Shown piece by piece: positions 56,903-64,000 of a stretch of DNA of 64,000 nt. Within the stretch, counting starts at the first letter, position 1; the number at the start of each line of letters is the position of its first letter. The stretch comes from Dinoroseobacter sp049801095 (GTDB lineage: Bacteria > Pseudomonadota > Alphaproteobacteria > Rhodobacterales > Rhodobacteraceae). A program made the position numbers and the translations under genes. The DNA lies in assembly GCF_049801095.1 (NCBI RefSeq), contig NZ_JBNAGH010000009.1, forward strand, positions 1-64,000. The letters are read 5' to 3'. The notes below the pieces were generated by a model. The model ran no database searches and was not told the origin of the DNA. It saw only the letters and a program-made list of their open reading frames with translations.

Positions 56903-57250
56903 TCAGTATTCCGATGCGAGCATGATGGTCAGCACGCGCTTGGTCTGCGACAGATCTGTCGGCTCCGGCGTGCCATAGCGCAGATCAGTGTCGTAAAGAT
57001 CGATCTTCCAAAAACAGGTCTCGCCTTCAAATGCGAAGGAGCCGAAGTCATGCGCGCCGTAAGGATCATTGTCAGAGCTGAACTGATCGAAGCCTTGCAC
57101 GATAGCGAGCACGTCGAGCGGTGCTTTGTTGGTCTCTTCAATCAGGCCCGCGATGCCCTGGGTCATGAGCCACTGGCCGGGGATGTTGGGCTTACCTGCC
57201 CGGAAGTCGTCATTCGCTTGTCGAATGATCGCGGTGTCATCGTCTGACAT
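56903..57250 (-). CDS. DUF3768 protein
   Basis: A 115-aa protein from MSDDDTAIIRQANDDFRAG (ATG 57250, AGGA upstream). The core NDPYGAHDFGSFAFEGETCFWKIDLYD followed by PEPTDLSQTKRVLTIMLASEY is diagnostic of DUF3768, a family common on alphaproteobacterial plasmids and integrative elements. Function unknown. (Key residues: DPYGxHDFG, FWKIDxYD, TxRVLTIMLAxEY.). Confidence 0.85.
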   Translation of the reverse strand: MSDDDTAIIRQANDDFRAGKPNIPGQWLMTQGIAGLIEETNKAPLDVLAIVQGFDQFSSDNDPYGAHDFGSFAFEGETCFWKIDLYDTDLRYGTPEPTDLSQTKRVLTIMLASEY

Positions 57251-57358
57251 GGATGTCCTCACTGTCTCGATGCGTCCGACCATTCGGGCGCATCGATCTG
57301 GTGACGACACGAAGCATTCAGAGAATGGGGGACGGTTGGACCCGCCCCCCACGCCCCG

Positions 57359-57559
57359 CTAGGAGGCATCGCGCTTGGCTATCTGCGCCGCAACCCAGGC
57401 GTAGATTTCCTCTTCCACCCAAAAGACCCGGAAGCCGACCTGGACGCGCTTTGGAAAGCCAAGATGCGCATACTCAGACTTGCTCTCCATGCGATCGATA
57501 TGGGCAAAGCTGAACCCTACAATCTCCCGGACTTGCTTTTTGCTCAGTAGTCTCGTCAT
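57359..57559 (-). CDS. AlpA-family DNA-binding regulator
   Basis: 66 aa with a winged-helix/MerR-like fold: LLSKKQVREIVGFSFAHIDR then FPKRVQVGFRVFWVEEEIYAW. This AlpA/excisionase type typically controls or assists P4-type integrases, one of which ends this island. GGAG lies eight bases before ATG 57559; a GTG three bases earlier is possible. Confidence 0.85.
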   Translation of the reverse strand: MTRLLSKKQVREIVGFSFAHIDRMESKSEYAHLGFPKRVQVGFRVFWVEEEIYAWVAAQIAKRDAS

Positions 57560-57610
57560 CACGATTTCTCCGATTAAGGAGCAATCGCGATCACCCCGGT
57601 TTGCGACAAC

Positions 57611-57787
57611 CTAGGCAGGAAGAGTGTCGCTGGCCGCGTCTGCTCGGTCAAGCGTGGGGTCGGTGAACTCGATCACGGGCAGATCGAGCGGCGCTCCCCC
57701 ATGCAGCAAGTCCAACGCAATCTGACGTTTGGCGTCCTCTGGCAGAGTGTGCAACGCGGCCACTGTTTCTGAGATGAGCGCGTCCAT
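57611..57787 (-). CDS. Small hypothetical protein, 58 aa
   Basis: Starts MDALISETVAALHTLPEDAK and ends DAASDTLPA. Its ATG lies one base after the stop of the DUF1640-like gene, so translation is probably coupled. The N-terminal half is helical (AKRQIALDLLHGG). No match is recognised, though such short proteins often pair with DUF1640-type genes on plasmids. Confidence 0.6.
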   Translation of the reverse strand: MDALISETVAALHTLPEDAKRQIALDLLHGGAPLDLPVIEFTDPTLDRADAASDTLPA

Positions 57788-57788
57788 A

Positions 57789-58025
57789 CTACCCGCCCAA
57801 GAGGTTCTGCAGCGTCACCACCAGCGCGCCTTGCGCCAGAAGCGCCATCGCCACCCACACCTTGAGGTCTGATTTGAGTTCCGTGAGCGCAAGTCTGAGA
57901 TCTTGCTTGGTCACCAATTCGCTCTCGGTGAGCGCCTCGACAATGCCCTCCGCCTGCGCGGCGGTAAAGCCTTTGGATTGTAGTTTTTGGACGGTCTTCA
58001 ACGTGTCCAATGCGACTGTAGTCAT
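57789..58025 (-). CDS. DUF1640-like coiled-coil membrane protein
   Basis: 78 aa: an N-terminal helix-rich part (LDTLKTVQKLQSKGFTAAQA, then EGIVEALTESELVTKQDL) and a C-terminal membrane helix (VWVAMALLAQGALVVTL). This matches the bacterial DUF1640/CCDC90-type layout. It is the first gene after the iteron region, and its promoter is expected within 58026-58330. Confidence 0.72.
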   Translation of the reverse strand: MTTVALDTLKTVQKLQSKGFTAAQAEGIVEALTESELVTKQDLRLALTELKSDLKVWVAMALLAQGALVVTLQNLLGG

Positions 58026-58336
58026 ATGCCATTACCCTACCACACACGCCCAGATTTGTCATGGTAAGCGGCCCAAGCGCTGTGAGGCTCTGTAAGCCTC
58101 TCTGCGCGTCTTTTTCGGCAAAGGTGGGGGTCACGTCGATTTTGGCGGGCAAATCGCGCAGCGTGGCATTTTTGGGCTCTGCTGGCGTCTTGAGCAGGAT
58201 ATGTAGCTTCCCTGTTCTGGCTTTGAGCGGCTCCGAGATCTTAGGTTTCGAGACAGATCTTTTCGAATTTTTATTCGGGAATTTGTGTATTTGTTTCTGG
58301 TCTAGTCTCTGCGTTTTAGTCCTTGAGTATAGTAGT

Positions 58337-58420
58337 CGGTAAGTCTTACCGGCCTAGAGCGGTAAATCTTACCGAACTGGGTGACCCAATTTTACCGTCC
58401 TAGAACGGTAAATCTTACCG
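58337..58420. repeat. Iteron-like array of palindromic CGGTAA(G/A)TCTTACCG repeats
   Basis: Three 15-bp palindromes (58337-58351, 58360-58374, 58406-58420) belong to two larger 30-bp direct repeats of the form TTACCG-NCCTAGANCGGTAAATC-TTACCG. An AT-rich stretch (58255-58335) lies beside them. The 418-bp gap 58026-58443 has no good gene. The layout resembles a plasmid oriV or an operator array for the adjacent HTH protein. Confidence 0.75.
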
Positions 58421-58443
58421 GTCTGGTTTGGCGCGTTCGGGAT

Positions 58444-58833
58444 TTAGGCCGCGTCCGACTGTTCTTTCTCAAGTTCGCGCTGCACCTCTTTCAGCACCGG
58501 GGCTTCGTCATTGATCACGTAGATGTTGTGCAAACCGCGCCCCTGCTTTTTCACCTCGATCATCTGCAAGTCCTGCAGCTCGGCCAGGTACTTTCGGATC
58601 GACTTTTCATTGGTGCCGATGTCGCGGGCCAGACGTTCTTGGGCGGGAAAGCAGAAGCCGTCCTGCCAGGCGTAGTCAAGCAAAGCGGCGAAGGTGATCT
58701 TCGCCATGGGCGAGATCCTTTTGCCCGCTCGGATAACCACACGCGGCAATTGCGCAAAGCCACTCGCGAGCAACGGGTTGGCTTTCTTGAACCGCACCGT
58801 CCGCGCCTTCATGAGATCTTCCATTGAGGCCAT
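58444..58833 (-). CDS. HTH_36 protein resembling replication initiators
   Basis: About 129 aa. The winged-helix core ISPMAKITFAALLDYAWQDGF, FPAQERLARDIGTNEKSIRKYL and MIEVKKQGRGLHNIYVI is the HTH_36 type found in plasmid Rep and phage replication proteins. The gene ends 24 bp before the iteron array. ATG 58833 is preferred over a TTG at 58839. It is the best candidate to bind the repeats, either as initiator or repressor. Confidence 0.75.
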   Translation of the reverse strand: MASMEDLMKARTVRFKKANPLLASGFAQLPRVVIRAGKRISPMAKITFAALLDYAWQDGFCFPAQERLARDIGTNEKSIRKYLAELQDLQMIEVKKQGRGLHNIYVINDEAPVLKEVQRELEKEQSDAA

Positions 58834-58842
58834 GTCCAAGAA

Positions 58843-59676
58843 TTATACCTCACCCGGTCGATCATTGACCTGTTGGTAACGCACAGGGTCGGAGGGGTTC
58901 GGCGGCGTTGCAGATGTCGGTTTTTCCAACCGCCCGCCAACGGCAATCGTCTCCAACGTCCCAAGCATCTGCTCCGCGATCTTGACAACGTCTCCCCGCT
59001 GCCCGCGTGCTGAGACGATCTCGTCTTGCAAGAATTTTGTGATCTCCTGGGCCTGCTGCAACTGGCTTGTGAGGCCGTCCACCTTGGCGCGCAGTTCCGC
59101 GACTTCGGCATCAATCTGCGTTCCGCTTTGTGCAGCTGCACGTACTTCTGCATCCGCCTGCGCCCCGGTCGGCGCAGCTGCATCTGCACCTAATTGCGGC
59201 TGCATGATGCTGTGTTGGACTGATCTATCCGGTGCACTCTCCTGCGTGCCGCTGAACGCAGGTTCAGCTGCAGCTTCATGCGGCTGCGCCGTGCCGGTTT
59301 GATCTGCGATCATGTCGGGAAGGAGTTTTTCTTCCAGCGCCTGCAGGGAAGCCTCGGTGGTGAAGAACCGGTTGAGCAAACCCATCTTGCGACAATCGAG
59401 ATCGCCCGCACGACACCAGCGTTGGATCGTGTCTTTCGACTTGCTGAGACCTTTCAGGCGAAGGTGATCGCGCACTTGCTCCACCGAAATCGTGTACTCA
59501 GCAGCAGCGGGAAGGTCGGTCTTTTCGGCCTCCGTTTGCGGTGCCGCTGTATGCGGCTGCACCGCTGCATCCTCCTGCAGAGCGTTATTTTGAGGGCTCA
59601 GCTCAGAATGATCAGCACCCGCTTCAGCGGCGTGCAGGGGTGTGCTCCGGTATCGTCCGATTGTGGTGTCGTTCAT
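58843..59676 (-). CDS. HTH plus coiled-coil protein with Ala/Gln/Pro-rich linkers
   Basis: 277 aa. Residues about 58-110 form a MerR/HTH_17-like DNA-binding unit (ISVEQVRDHLRLKGLSKSKDT, IQRWCRAGDLDCRKMGLLNRF). Low-complexity linkers rich in Ala, Gln and Pro flank it, and a coiled coil (VAELRAKVDGLTSQLQQAQE) follows. The layout resembles partition or replication-control proteins, but no family can be named. It is encoded between the integrase and the HTH_36 protein. The DNA contains many TGC(A/G)GCTGC(A/G) palindromes. Confidence 0.68.
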   Translation of the reverse strand: MNDTTIGRYRSTPLHAAEAGADHSELSPQNNALQEDAAVQPHTAAPQTEAEKTDLPAAAEYTISVEQVRDHLRLKGLSKSKDTIQRWCRAGDLDCRKMGLLNRFFTTEASLQALEEKLLPDMIADQTGTAQPHEAAAEPAFSGTQESAPDRSVQHSIMQPQLGADAAAPTGAQADAEVRAAAQSGTQIDAEVAELRAKVDGLTSQLQQAQEITKFLQDEIVSARGQRGDVVKIAEQMLGTLETIAVGGRLEKPTSATPPNPSDPVRYQQVNDRPGEV

Positions 59677-59700
59677 ATACCGGATATTCTAGCACGCGGA

Positions 59701-60852
59701 TCACGCGGCCTCGCGGGTCAGGAAAGCGGCCCAGTCTTCGAGCAAGACACGTCGCTTCTCCAGCAAGTCACTGCGCTGATAGGCGCGCTCAACCTCACTA
59801 CCAACTTGGTGGCCGAGGGCGGTTTCTTTGACCTCAAACGGCGTGTCGGTCGTCTCTTCCACCCAGGTTCGGAACGTCGCCCGGAAGCCATGGGGGCGCG
59901 CCTCCATCTCTTCGCGCTGCATCAGCTTACTCATCGTGGCATCTGACATTGCCTTCCCGCGCGGCGTGGGGAAGAGCAAGTCACTGTCACGAAACACCAG
60001 ACGATCTGAGATGACTTTTTGTGCTTCGCCCGACAGCGGCACGCGATGGGCCGTGGCGGTCTTCGTGCGCATGGGGTCGAGCACCCAGGTATCGCCCTCG
60101 ATTTCTGAGAGGGTCGCGAACCGCACCTCGCTCGTGCGGGCGACCGTGAGGATCAAAAACCGCAGCGCCAGGGCCGAGCCGAATTTTTGATCGCACAGCC
60201 AGCGATAGAATGTCGGGGCCTCTTGGTAGGGAAGCGAGGGGATGTGCTTCGTCTCGTGCCGCCGTTTCCCGAGCAGCGCTTGCGCCTTCATCACCGCTTG
60301 CAGATCGACATCGAGCCCAAGTGCTGCCGCATGCTTCAGCGTCAGGTTCATCCGGTTCATCGCCTTGCGGGCGGTGTCCGGCTTCTCGTGCCAGATCGGC
60401 TGCAGCGTCTTCTTGAGCACATGTTGATCGACCGCCTCAATCGCCGTCGTGCCGATCTTCGGGATCACATGCACCGAGAGAGGGGAGAGCCAGCGACCGG
60501 CCTGGCCATCATTCTTGAGTTCAGCCTGGCGGGCGGCAAAACACGTCTCAATCGCCTCGGCGACAGTCAGGCGATGCGCGCGCATCCGTGCTGCTTGCCG
60601 CGCGTCGATAGGATCAATGCCATCTCTAAGCTGCCTGCGCGCCTCCGCCGCACGATCACGGGCTTCCGCAATCGAGACATCAGGCCAGCTCCCAAGCCCC
60701 ATTTCTCTGCGCTTTCCAGCCACCGTAAGCCGCAACTTCCACTTACCAGCGTCCTTCCGGCTCTTCACCAGCATCAAACCCTGTCCGTCAAAGTGCTTCC
60801 CCGGCCCAAGTGCCTTGGCCTTCATCTGTGAGAGCGCATGAAGCTTCGTCAT
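59701..60852 (-). CDS. P4-type tyrosine integrase
   Basis: 383 aa. The N-terminal DUF4102-type arm-binding domain (GKHFDGQGLMLVKSRKDAGKW, REMGLGSWPDVSIAEARDRA) marks the P4/CP4 group. Catalytic residues: Arg I in TVARTSEVRFATL, the HGFRATFRTW box (HxxR), and LGHQVGSEVERAYQRSD with the Tyr nucleophile. It is complete and lies 137 bp from tRNA-Leu, so it almost certainly integrated this island. AlpA at 57359 is a likely partner. Confidence 0.95.
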   Translation of the reverse strand: MTKLHALSQMKAKALGPGKHFDGQGLMLVKSRKDAGKWKLRLTVAGKRREMGLGSWPDVSIAEARDRAAEARRQLRDGIDPIDARQAARMRAHRLTVAEAIETCFAARQAELKNDGQAGRWLSPLSVHVIPKIGTTAIEAVDQHVLKKTLQPIWHEKPDTARKAMNRMNLTLKHAAALGLDVDLQAVMKAQALLGKRRHETKHIPSLPYQEAPTFYRWLCDQKFGSALALRFLILTVARTSEVRFATLSEIEGDTWVLDPMRTKTATAHRVPLSGEAQKVISDRLVFRDSDLLFPTPRGKAMSDATMSKLMQREEMEARPHGFRATFRTWVEETTDTPFEVKETALGHQVGSEVERAYQRSDLLEKRRVLLEDWAAFLTREAA

Positions 60853-60988
60853 ACCGGGCCACCTTTTAGGCCACCCTAGCGCTTGCGAAACTATGAGACA
60901 AGATGAGAAGACATGAGATCCGCTCAGCGGTCAAGCGCCTGAAATTCCATTGGATTCGAGGCGTGATGGGATTTCTTGAGGGGGTGTG

Positions 60989-61006
60989 ATGGTGCCCAGG
61001 AGAGGA
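60989..61006. repeat. Right island attachment repeat within tRNA-Leu 3' end
   Basis: ATGGTGCCCAGGAGAGGA, identical to 42556-42573. It covers the CCA end, the 3' acceptor strand and part of the T arm of tRNA-Leu(CAG). Confidence 0.9.
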
Positions 61007-61076
61007 CTCGAACCTCCACGTCCATACGGACACTAGCACCTGAAGCTAGCGCGTCTACCAATTCCGCCACCTGGGC
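60990..61076 (-). tRNA. tRNA-Leu (CAG)
   Basis: 87 nt including an encoded CCA. It begins GCCCAGGTGGCGGAATTGG, the acceptor stem GCCCAGG pairs with CCTGGGC, the T arm carries GGTTCGAGTCC, and a class II variable arm is present. The anticodon loop TTCAGGT gives CAG at 61042-61040. It is the integration target of the island and remains intact. Confidence 0.95.
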
Positions 61077-61247
61077 AGGTGTCGTGAGGCGGTGAGTTAC
61101 AGGCGCTTTGCAGGGGTGTCAACGGCCCTCAATCGCCTTTCCAAAGATTTTCTGTCGCCCCTTGGTCCGGCCCGCGACGACCTGCGCCTTGTCGGCCATT
61201 TTCCGCACCGCTAAACCCGTTGGGGAGAAGGGATCAAGGAGCACCAG

Positions 61248-62231
61248 ATGTCCAAACTCGTGACCATCTTTGGGGGATCCGGCTTTGTGGGTCGATACAT
61301 CGCTCGGCGCATGGCGCAGGAGGGGTGGCGCGTCCGTGTGGCCGTGCGACGCCCGAATGAGGCGCTCTTCGTGCGGCCCTATGGCGCGGTCGGCCAGGTG
61401 GAGCCGGTGCTCTGCAATATCCGCGACGACGCCTCCGTGCAGGCCGCCCTGCAAGGGGCTGATGCGGCAGTGAATTGCGTGGGCATCCTGTCCGAGAGCG
61501 GCAAGAACACCTTCGGCTCCGTCCAGAGCCATGGCGCGGCTCGCGTCGCCAAGATCGCCGCCGCAGAGGGCATCACCAGCTTTGTGCAGATCTCGGCGAT
61601 CGGTGCGGACCCCGCAGCCAAGAGCGACTATGCCCGCACCAAGGGCGAGGGCGAGCAGGCTGTGCTCGCCGCGATCCCATCGGCAGTGATTCTGCGGCCC
61701 TCGATCGTGTTCGGTCCGGAGGATGAGTTCTTCAACCGCTTCGCCTCCATGTCGCGCCTCGGGCCGATTCTGCCCGTTGTCGGGGCCGAGACGAAGTTCC
61801 AGCCGGTCTATGTGGATGATGTGGCCAAAGCGGCGGTCAAGGCTGTCAGCGGCGCTGCAGCCCCGGGCATCTATGAACTCGGCGGACCGGATGTGAGCAG
61901 CTTCCGCGCGCTCATGGGCCAGATGCTGGCGGTGATCAACCGCCGCCGGCTGGTGCTGAACGTCCCCTTCCCGGTGGCGCGCGCCATGGGCTTTGGCTTC
62001 GACATGGTTCAAAAGGTGACGCTGGGCTTGATCCACAACGGCATGATCACCCGCGATCAGGTGCGCAACCTCGCCAATGAAAACGTCGTCGCCGAGGACG
62101 CGCAGGGCTTTGACGCGCTGGGGATCGAGCCTGTCGCGCTGGAGGCGGTGCTGCCGGACTATCTGTGGCGCTTCCGCCCCTCGGGCCAATACGAAGAGCT
62201 CAAGCGCTCGGGTCGCAACCTGAAGACCTGA
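61248..62231 (+). CDS. NDUFA9-like NAD(P)-binding (atypical SDR) protein
   Basis: A 327-aa atypical short-chain dehydrogenase of the complex I NDUFA9 type. The nucleotide-binding motif is VTIFGGSGFVGRYIARRM. VNCVGIL, FVQISAIGADPAAKSDYARTK and LRPSIVFGPEDEFFNRFA are characteristic. AAGGAG lies before the ATG. In alphaproteobacteria such proteins associate with or assist respiratory complex I or quinone metabolism. Confidence 0.9.
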   Translation: MSKLVTIFGGSGFVGRYIARRMAQEGWRVRVAVRRPNEALFVRPYGAVGQVEPVLCNIRDDASVQAALQGADAAVNCVGILSESGKNTFGSVQSHGAARVAKIAAAEGITSFVQISAIGADPAAKSDYARTKGEGEQAVLAAIPSAVILRPSIVFGPEDEFFNRFASMSRLGPILPVVGAETKFQPVYVDDVAKAAVKAVSGAAAPGIYELGGPDVSSFRALMGQMLAVINRRRLVLNVPFPVARAMGFGFDMVQKVTLGLIHNGMITRDQVRNLANENVVAEDAQGFDALGIEPVALEAVLPDYLWRFRPSGQYEELKRSGRNLKT

Positions 62232-62254
62232 CAGTCTCTCGTTGGAATGAAGTT

Positions 62255-62279
62255 AGGCCCGGATCGCTCCGGGCCTTTG
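62255..62279. terminator. Terminator between NDUFA9-like and exosortase genes
   Basis: AGGCCCGGA (62255-62263) pairs perfectly with TCCGGGCCT (62268-62276) around a TCGC loop, with a short T stretch. It serves the plus-strand gene and possibly the convergent minus-strand gene. Confidence 0.8.
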
Positions 62280-62302
62280 TCGTTTGAGGGCTGTGGACCG
62301 CG

Positions 62303-63931
62303 TCAGATGATGTGCCACGCGCCCATGGCCAGGGCCCAGGCGGCGATGGTGGCATTCGCACCCGCATGGCTGACAATGGCATCGGTGATATTGCCCGACC
62401 GGTAGACCAGCGCGCCAAACACGATCCCGGCCAGCCCAGCGGCGAGCCAGCGATCATGGAGCAGGGCAAAGAGGCCCGCGCTGATCACGATGGCGATCAT
62501 CATGCGCACCCCTTTGCCCGAGGGCGCCAGACGCTCCAGCAGGTAGCCACGGAACAAAAGCTCCTCGATGATCGGGACGAGCACAGCCGTGCCGATCACG
62601 CGCGACAGGATCCAGAGGGCAAGCATGCCGCCGGTCAGCGCCCCGAAGGGCGGCGGCCCGTCCGCGGCAGGGGAGGTCGCGATCCAGGCGACCCCGATCA
62701 CCACACCGCTTGCCAGCGAGAGCGGGTCGAGCCGCCAGGGCAGATCCCGCAGGACCTGCCAGAAGAGCGCCAGGGCCAGCGCCATGGCGATGGCGCGGAA
62801 CGGGTAGAGCAAGCTCGGTGTCTCGCTGAAGGTTGAGGCTAGTAGGGCCGAGAGCATGAAGATCGCGAAGGGCAGAACCTTGGCCACCACCGGATCCGAG
62901 AAGAAGGGCGGCAAGGGCGCGGGGGCAGAGGCCAGAGCCTCCGCCTTGTTGAAAAAGGCCACATGCCGCGCCACGAGGATCAGCCCGACGGAGAGGGTCG
63001 TGAAGGCGAGCCAGCCCGCATGGCTGTGGAAGCCGCCAATGGCCAGCTCGGGCGAGACCTCGAACCCGAGGCTCAACAGCGCCGAGATCCGCAGCACATT
63101 GAAGGCCCAGCTCAGCAGGATGCCAATGGGAAAGAGCAGCAGCGCCTGCGGGAAGGCCAGTTCGCGCCGGAACAGCGCCATATAGACGGTCAGGAACACC
63201 GTGATGAGGGCAAAGCCTTCGACGCCCGAACACTCCTTGCCGACGGCGACGAGGAAGTTCTCCACATCGCCGGTCCCGAAAATCCCGATGATCTTGGTCT
63301 CGGGATTGCCGTCCACCGTGTAGCCCACGAGGTCGAGCACCCAGAGCACGGACTCAAATGTAATGTCGGTGACCCAATCCGCGTGCCAGAGCGGCTGGAT
63401 CCGGTCGGCGATTTCCGGCAGCGCCATGCCCGCCACCAGCAGCGCGCCGAGCGCCGGGCCCTTCTCAGCCAGAAGCGCGCGCCATGCAGACCAGGGCGCA
63501 AGGATCAGCGCGGCGCCCGCGGCGGCCAAGGCCGCGCCGCCGAGCCAGCCGATCCCGCCAAGCGCCACGTGACCCGCGCCGCTTGCATCGCTGAGGAAGA
63601 GCCATGGGGCCAGTGCCAGCGCCAGCCCGGCAAGGCTCAGCCCCAGTCCAAGGGGGCGGGGGCCAGGGGTGGTCAGCGTCCGCTTGATCAGCTCGGAATA
63701 GGCGAGGGCGAAGACCCCGAAGGCCGCCAGCACGCCCAGTGCGCGGGGCACGATCCGTCCGGCAAAGGCGCAGAACCCATCCGGGGCGAGGTCGCGGCAG
63801 GTGAAGTCGAAATTGTGTTGGTAGAGCACCGAGATCAGCAGCAGCTCGACGCCAAGCAACCCGGCGGCCAGAGCCCAGGCCATGCGACGGGCGGAGCGTG
63901 CGGGGGAGGCGGATACAGAAACATCGGTCAT
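62303..63931 (-). CDS. xrtE: Exosortase E / CPBP protease fusion (VPEID-CTERM system)
   Basis: A 542-aa polytopic membrane protein. The exosortase part has the catalytic Cys in GKECSGVEGFAL (about residue 235), Arg in AFNVLRISALL and His in GGFHSHAGWLAF. The C-terminal third is a CPBP (Abi-type) protease with PIIEELLFRGYLLERL (about residue 460) and FALLHDRW. This fusion defines exosortase E, found mainly in Rhodobacterales, which sorts VPEID-CTERM proteins to the envelope. No VPEID-CTERM substrate is in the window; one may lie just beyond the right edge. Confidence 0.92.
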   Translation of the reverse strand: MTDVSVSASPARSARRMAWALAAGLLGVELLLISVLYQHNFDFTCRDLAPDGFCAFAGRIVPRALGVLAAFGVFALAYSELIKRTLTTPGPRPLGLGLSLAGLALALAPWLFLSDASGAGHVALGGIGWLGGAALAAAGAALILAPWSAWRALLAEKGPALGALLVAGMALPEIADRIQPLWHADWVTDITFESVLWVLDLVGYTVDGNPETKIIGIFGTGDVENFLVAVGKECSGVEGFALITVFLTVYMALFRRELAFPQALLLFPIGILLSWAFNVLRISALLSLGFEVSPELAIGGFHSHAGWLAFTTLSVGLILVARHVAFFNKAEALASAPAPLPPFFSDPVVAKVLPFAIFMLSALLASTFSETPSLLYPFRAIAMALALALFWQVLRDLPWRLDPLSLASGVVIGVAWIATSPAADGPPPFGALTGGMLALWILSRVIGTAVLVPIIEELLFRGYLLERLAPSGKGVRMMIAIVISAGLFALLHDRWLAAGLAGIVFGALVYRSGNITDAIVSHAGANATIAAWALAMGAWHII

Positions 63932-64000
63932 GTGCGCGTCATCTCAGAAAACAGGGACTAAACAGGGGCACAAATAGATCGGCCCCGTGGCAGACGTCAC

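Larger units (their letters stand above)
42556..61006. mobile_element. Genomic island integrated at tRNA-Leu(CAG), about 18.4 kb
   Basis: The island is bounded by 18-bp direct repeats of the tRNA-Leu 3' end. A P4-type integrase gene lies 137 bp from the tRNA, in the usual arrangement for tRNA-targeting islands. The left part is AT-rich cargo bracketed by inverted IS5-family copies; the right part is a minus-strand module with replication-like and DNA-transfer-like genes. Flanking genes on both sides are ordinary core genes. Removing the island would place the intact tRNA about 75 bp upstream of the RNase D gene. Confidence 0.88.

Noticed and set aside
58337..58420. Possible CRISPR array
   Set aside because: The repeats are short palindromes with no unique spacers of regular length, and no cas genes are present.

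Overview
The window is a GC-rich alphaproteobacterial chromosome, most likely Rhodobacterales (Roseobacter group). Supporting signs are the acs-adk-symporter acetate cluster, the lptC-lptA-lptB-rpoN-hpf-ptsN series, an exosortase E/protease fusion of the VPEID-CTERM type, an alphaproteobacterial heat-shock promoter before dnaK, and a large cell-surface glycosyltransferase cluster. No rRNA or CRISPR array is visible.

Core region 1-42555. 1-8622 is an acetate uptake and activation cluster: acetyl-CoA synthetase (5' end cut by the window), adenylate kinase that can recycle the AMP made by Acs, a two-part acetate-type sodium:solute symporter, a cNMP/CBS/nucleotidyltransferase sensor, a small membrane protein and a membrane-anchored DEDDh exonuclease. 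8785-14169 is rimP-nusA-ylxR/L7Ae-infB. 14272-25467 holds a tiny 44-aa gene, mutT-argJ-ppiC divergent from secA, a binding-protein/OmpA fusion, radC and dnaK-dnaJ. 25634-36528 holds alkB, a polysaccharide-type ABC permease, cysQ, kdsB, galU, four glycosyltransferase-like genes and a sulfotransferase-like gene; together they suggest a Kdo-linked, possibly sulfated surface glycan. 36525-42482 holds ptsN, hpf, rpoN, the lpt genes, kdsD and an RNase D-like exonuclease.

Island 42556-61006 (about 18.4 kb). A P4-type integrase lies beside tRNA-Leu(CAG), and an 18-bp copy of the tRNA 3' end lies just upstream of the RNase D gene. These two direct repeats bound a genomic island. Its left part (43.0-50.8 kb) is AT-rich cargo flanked by two inverted IS5-family copies, one intact and one decayed, with two further tyrosine recombinases, a WGR protein and several exported or membrane proteins of unknown function. 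Its right part (51.0-60.9 kb) is a minus-strand plasmid-like module: a degenerate CHC2 primase-like protein, a replication-relaxation protein, a TraD/VirD4-like coupling ATPase interrupted by an in-frame TGA, a second HerA/FtsK-class ATPase, large inverted repeats, a DUF3768 protein, an AlpA-type regulator, an iteron-like repeat array and an HTH protein resembling replication initiators. No relaxase of a classical MOB family and no type IV secretion channel genes are present, so this may be an uncharacterised mobilisable or self-replicating integrative element.

Beyond the island lie an NDUFA9-like NAD(P)-binding protein and the exosortase E/protease gene at the right edge.
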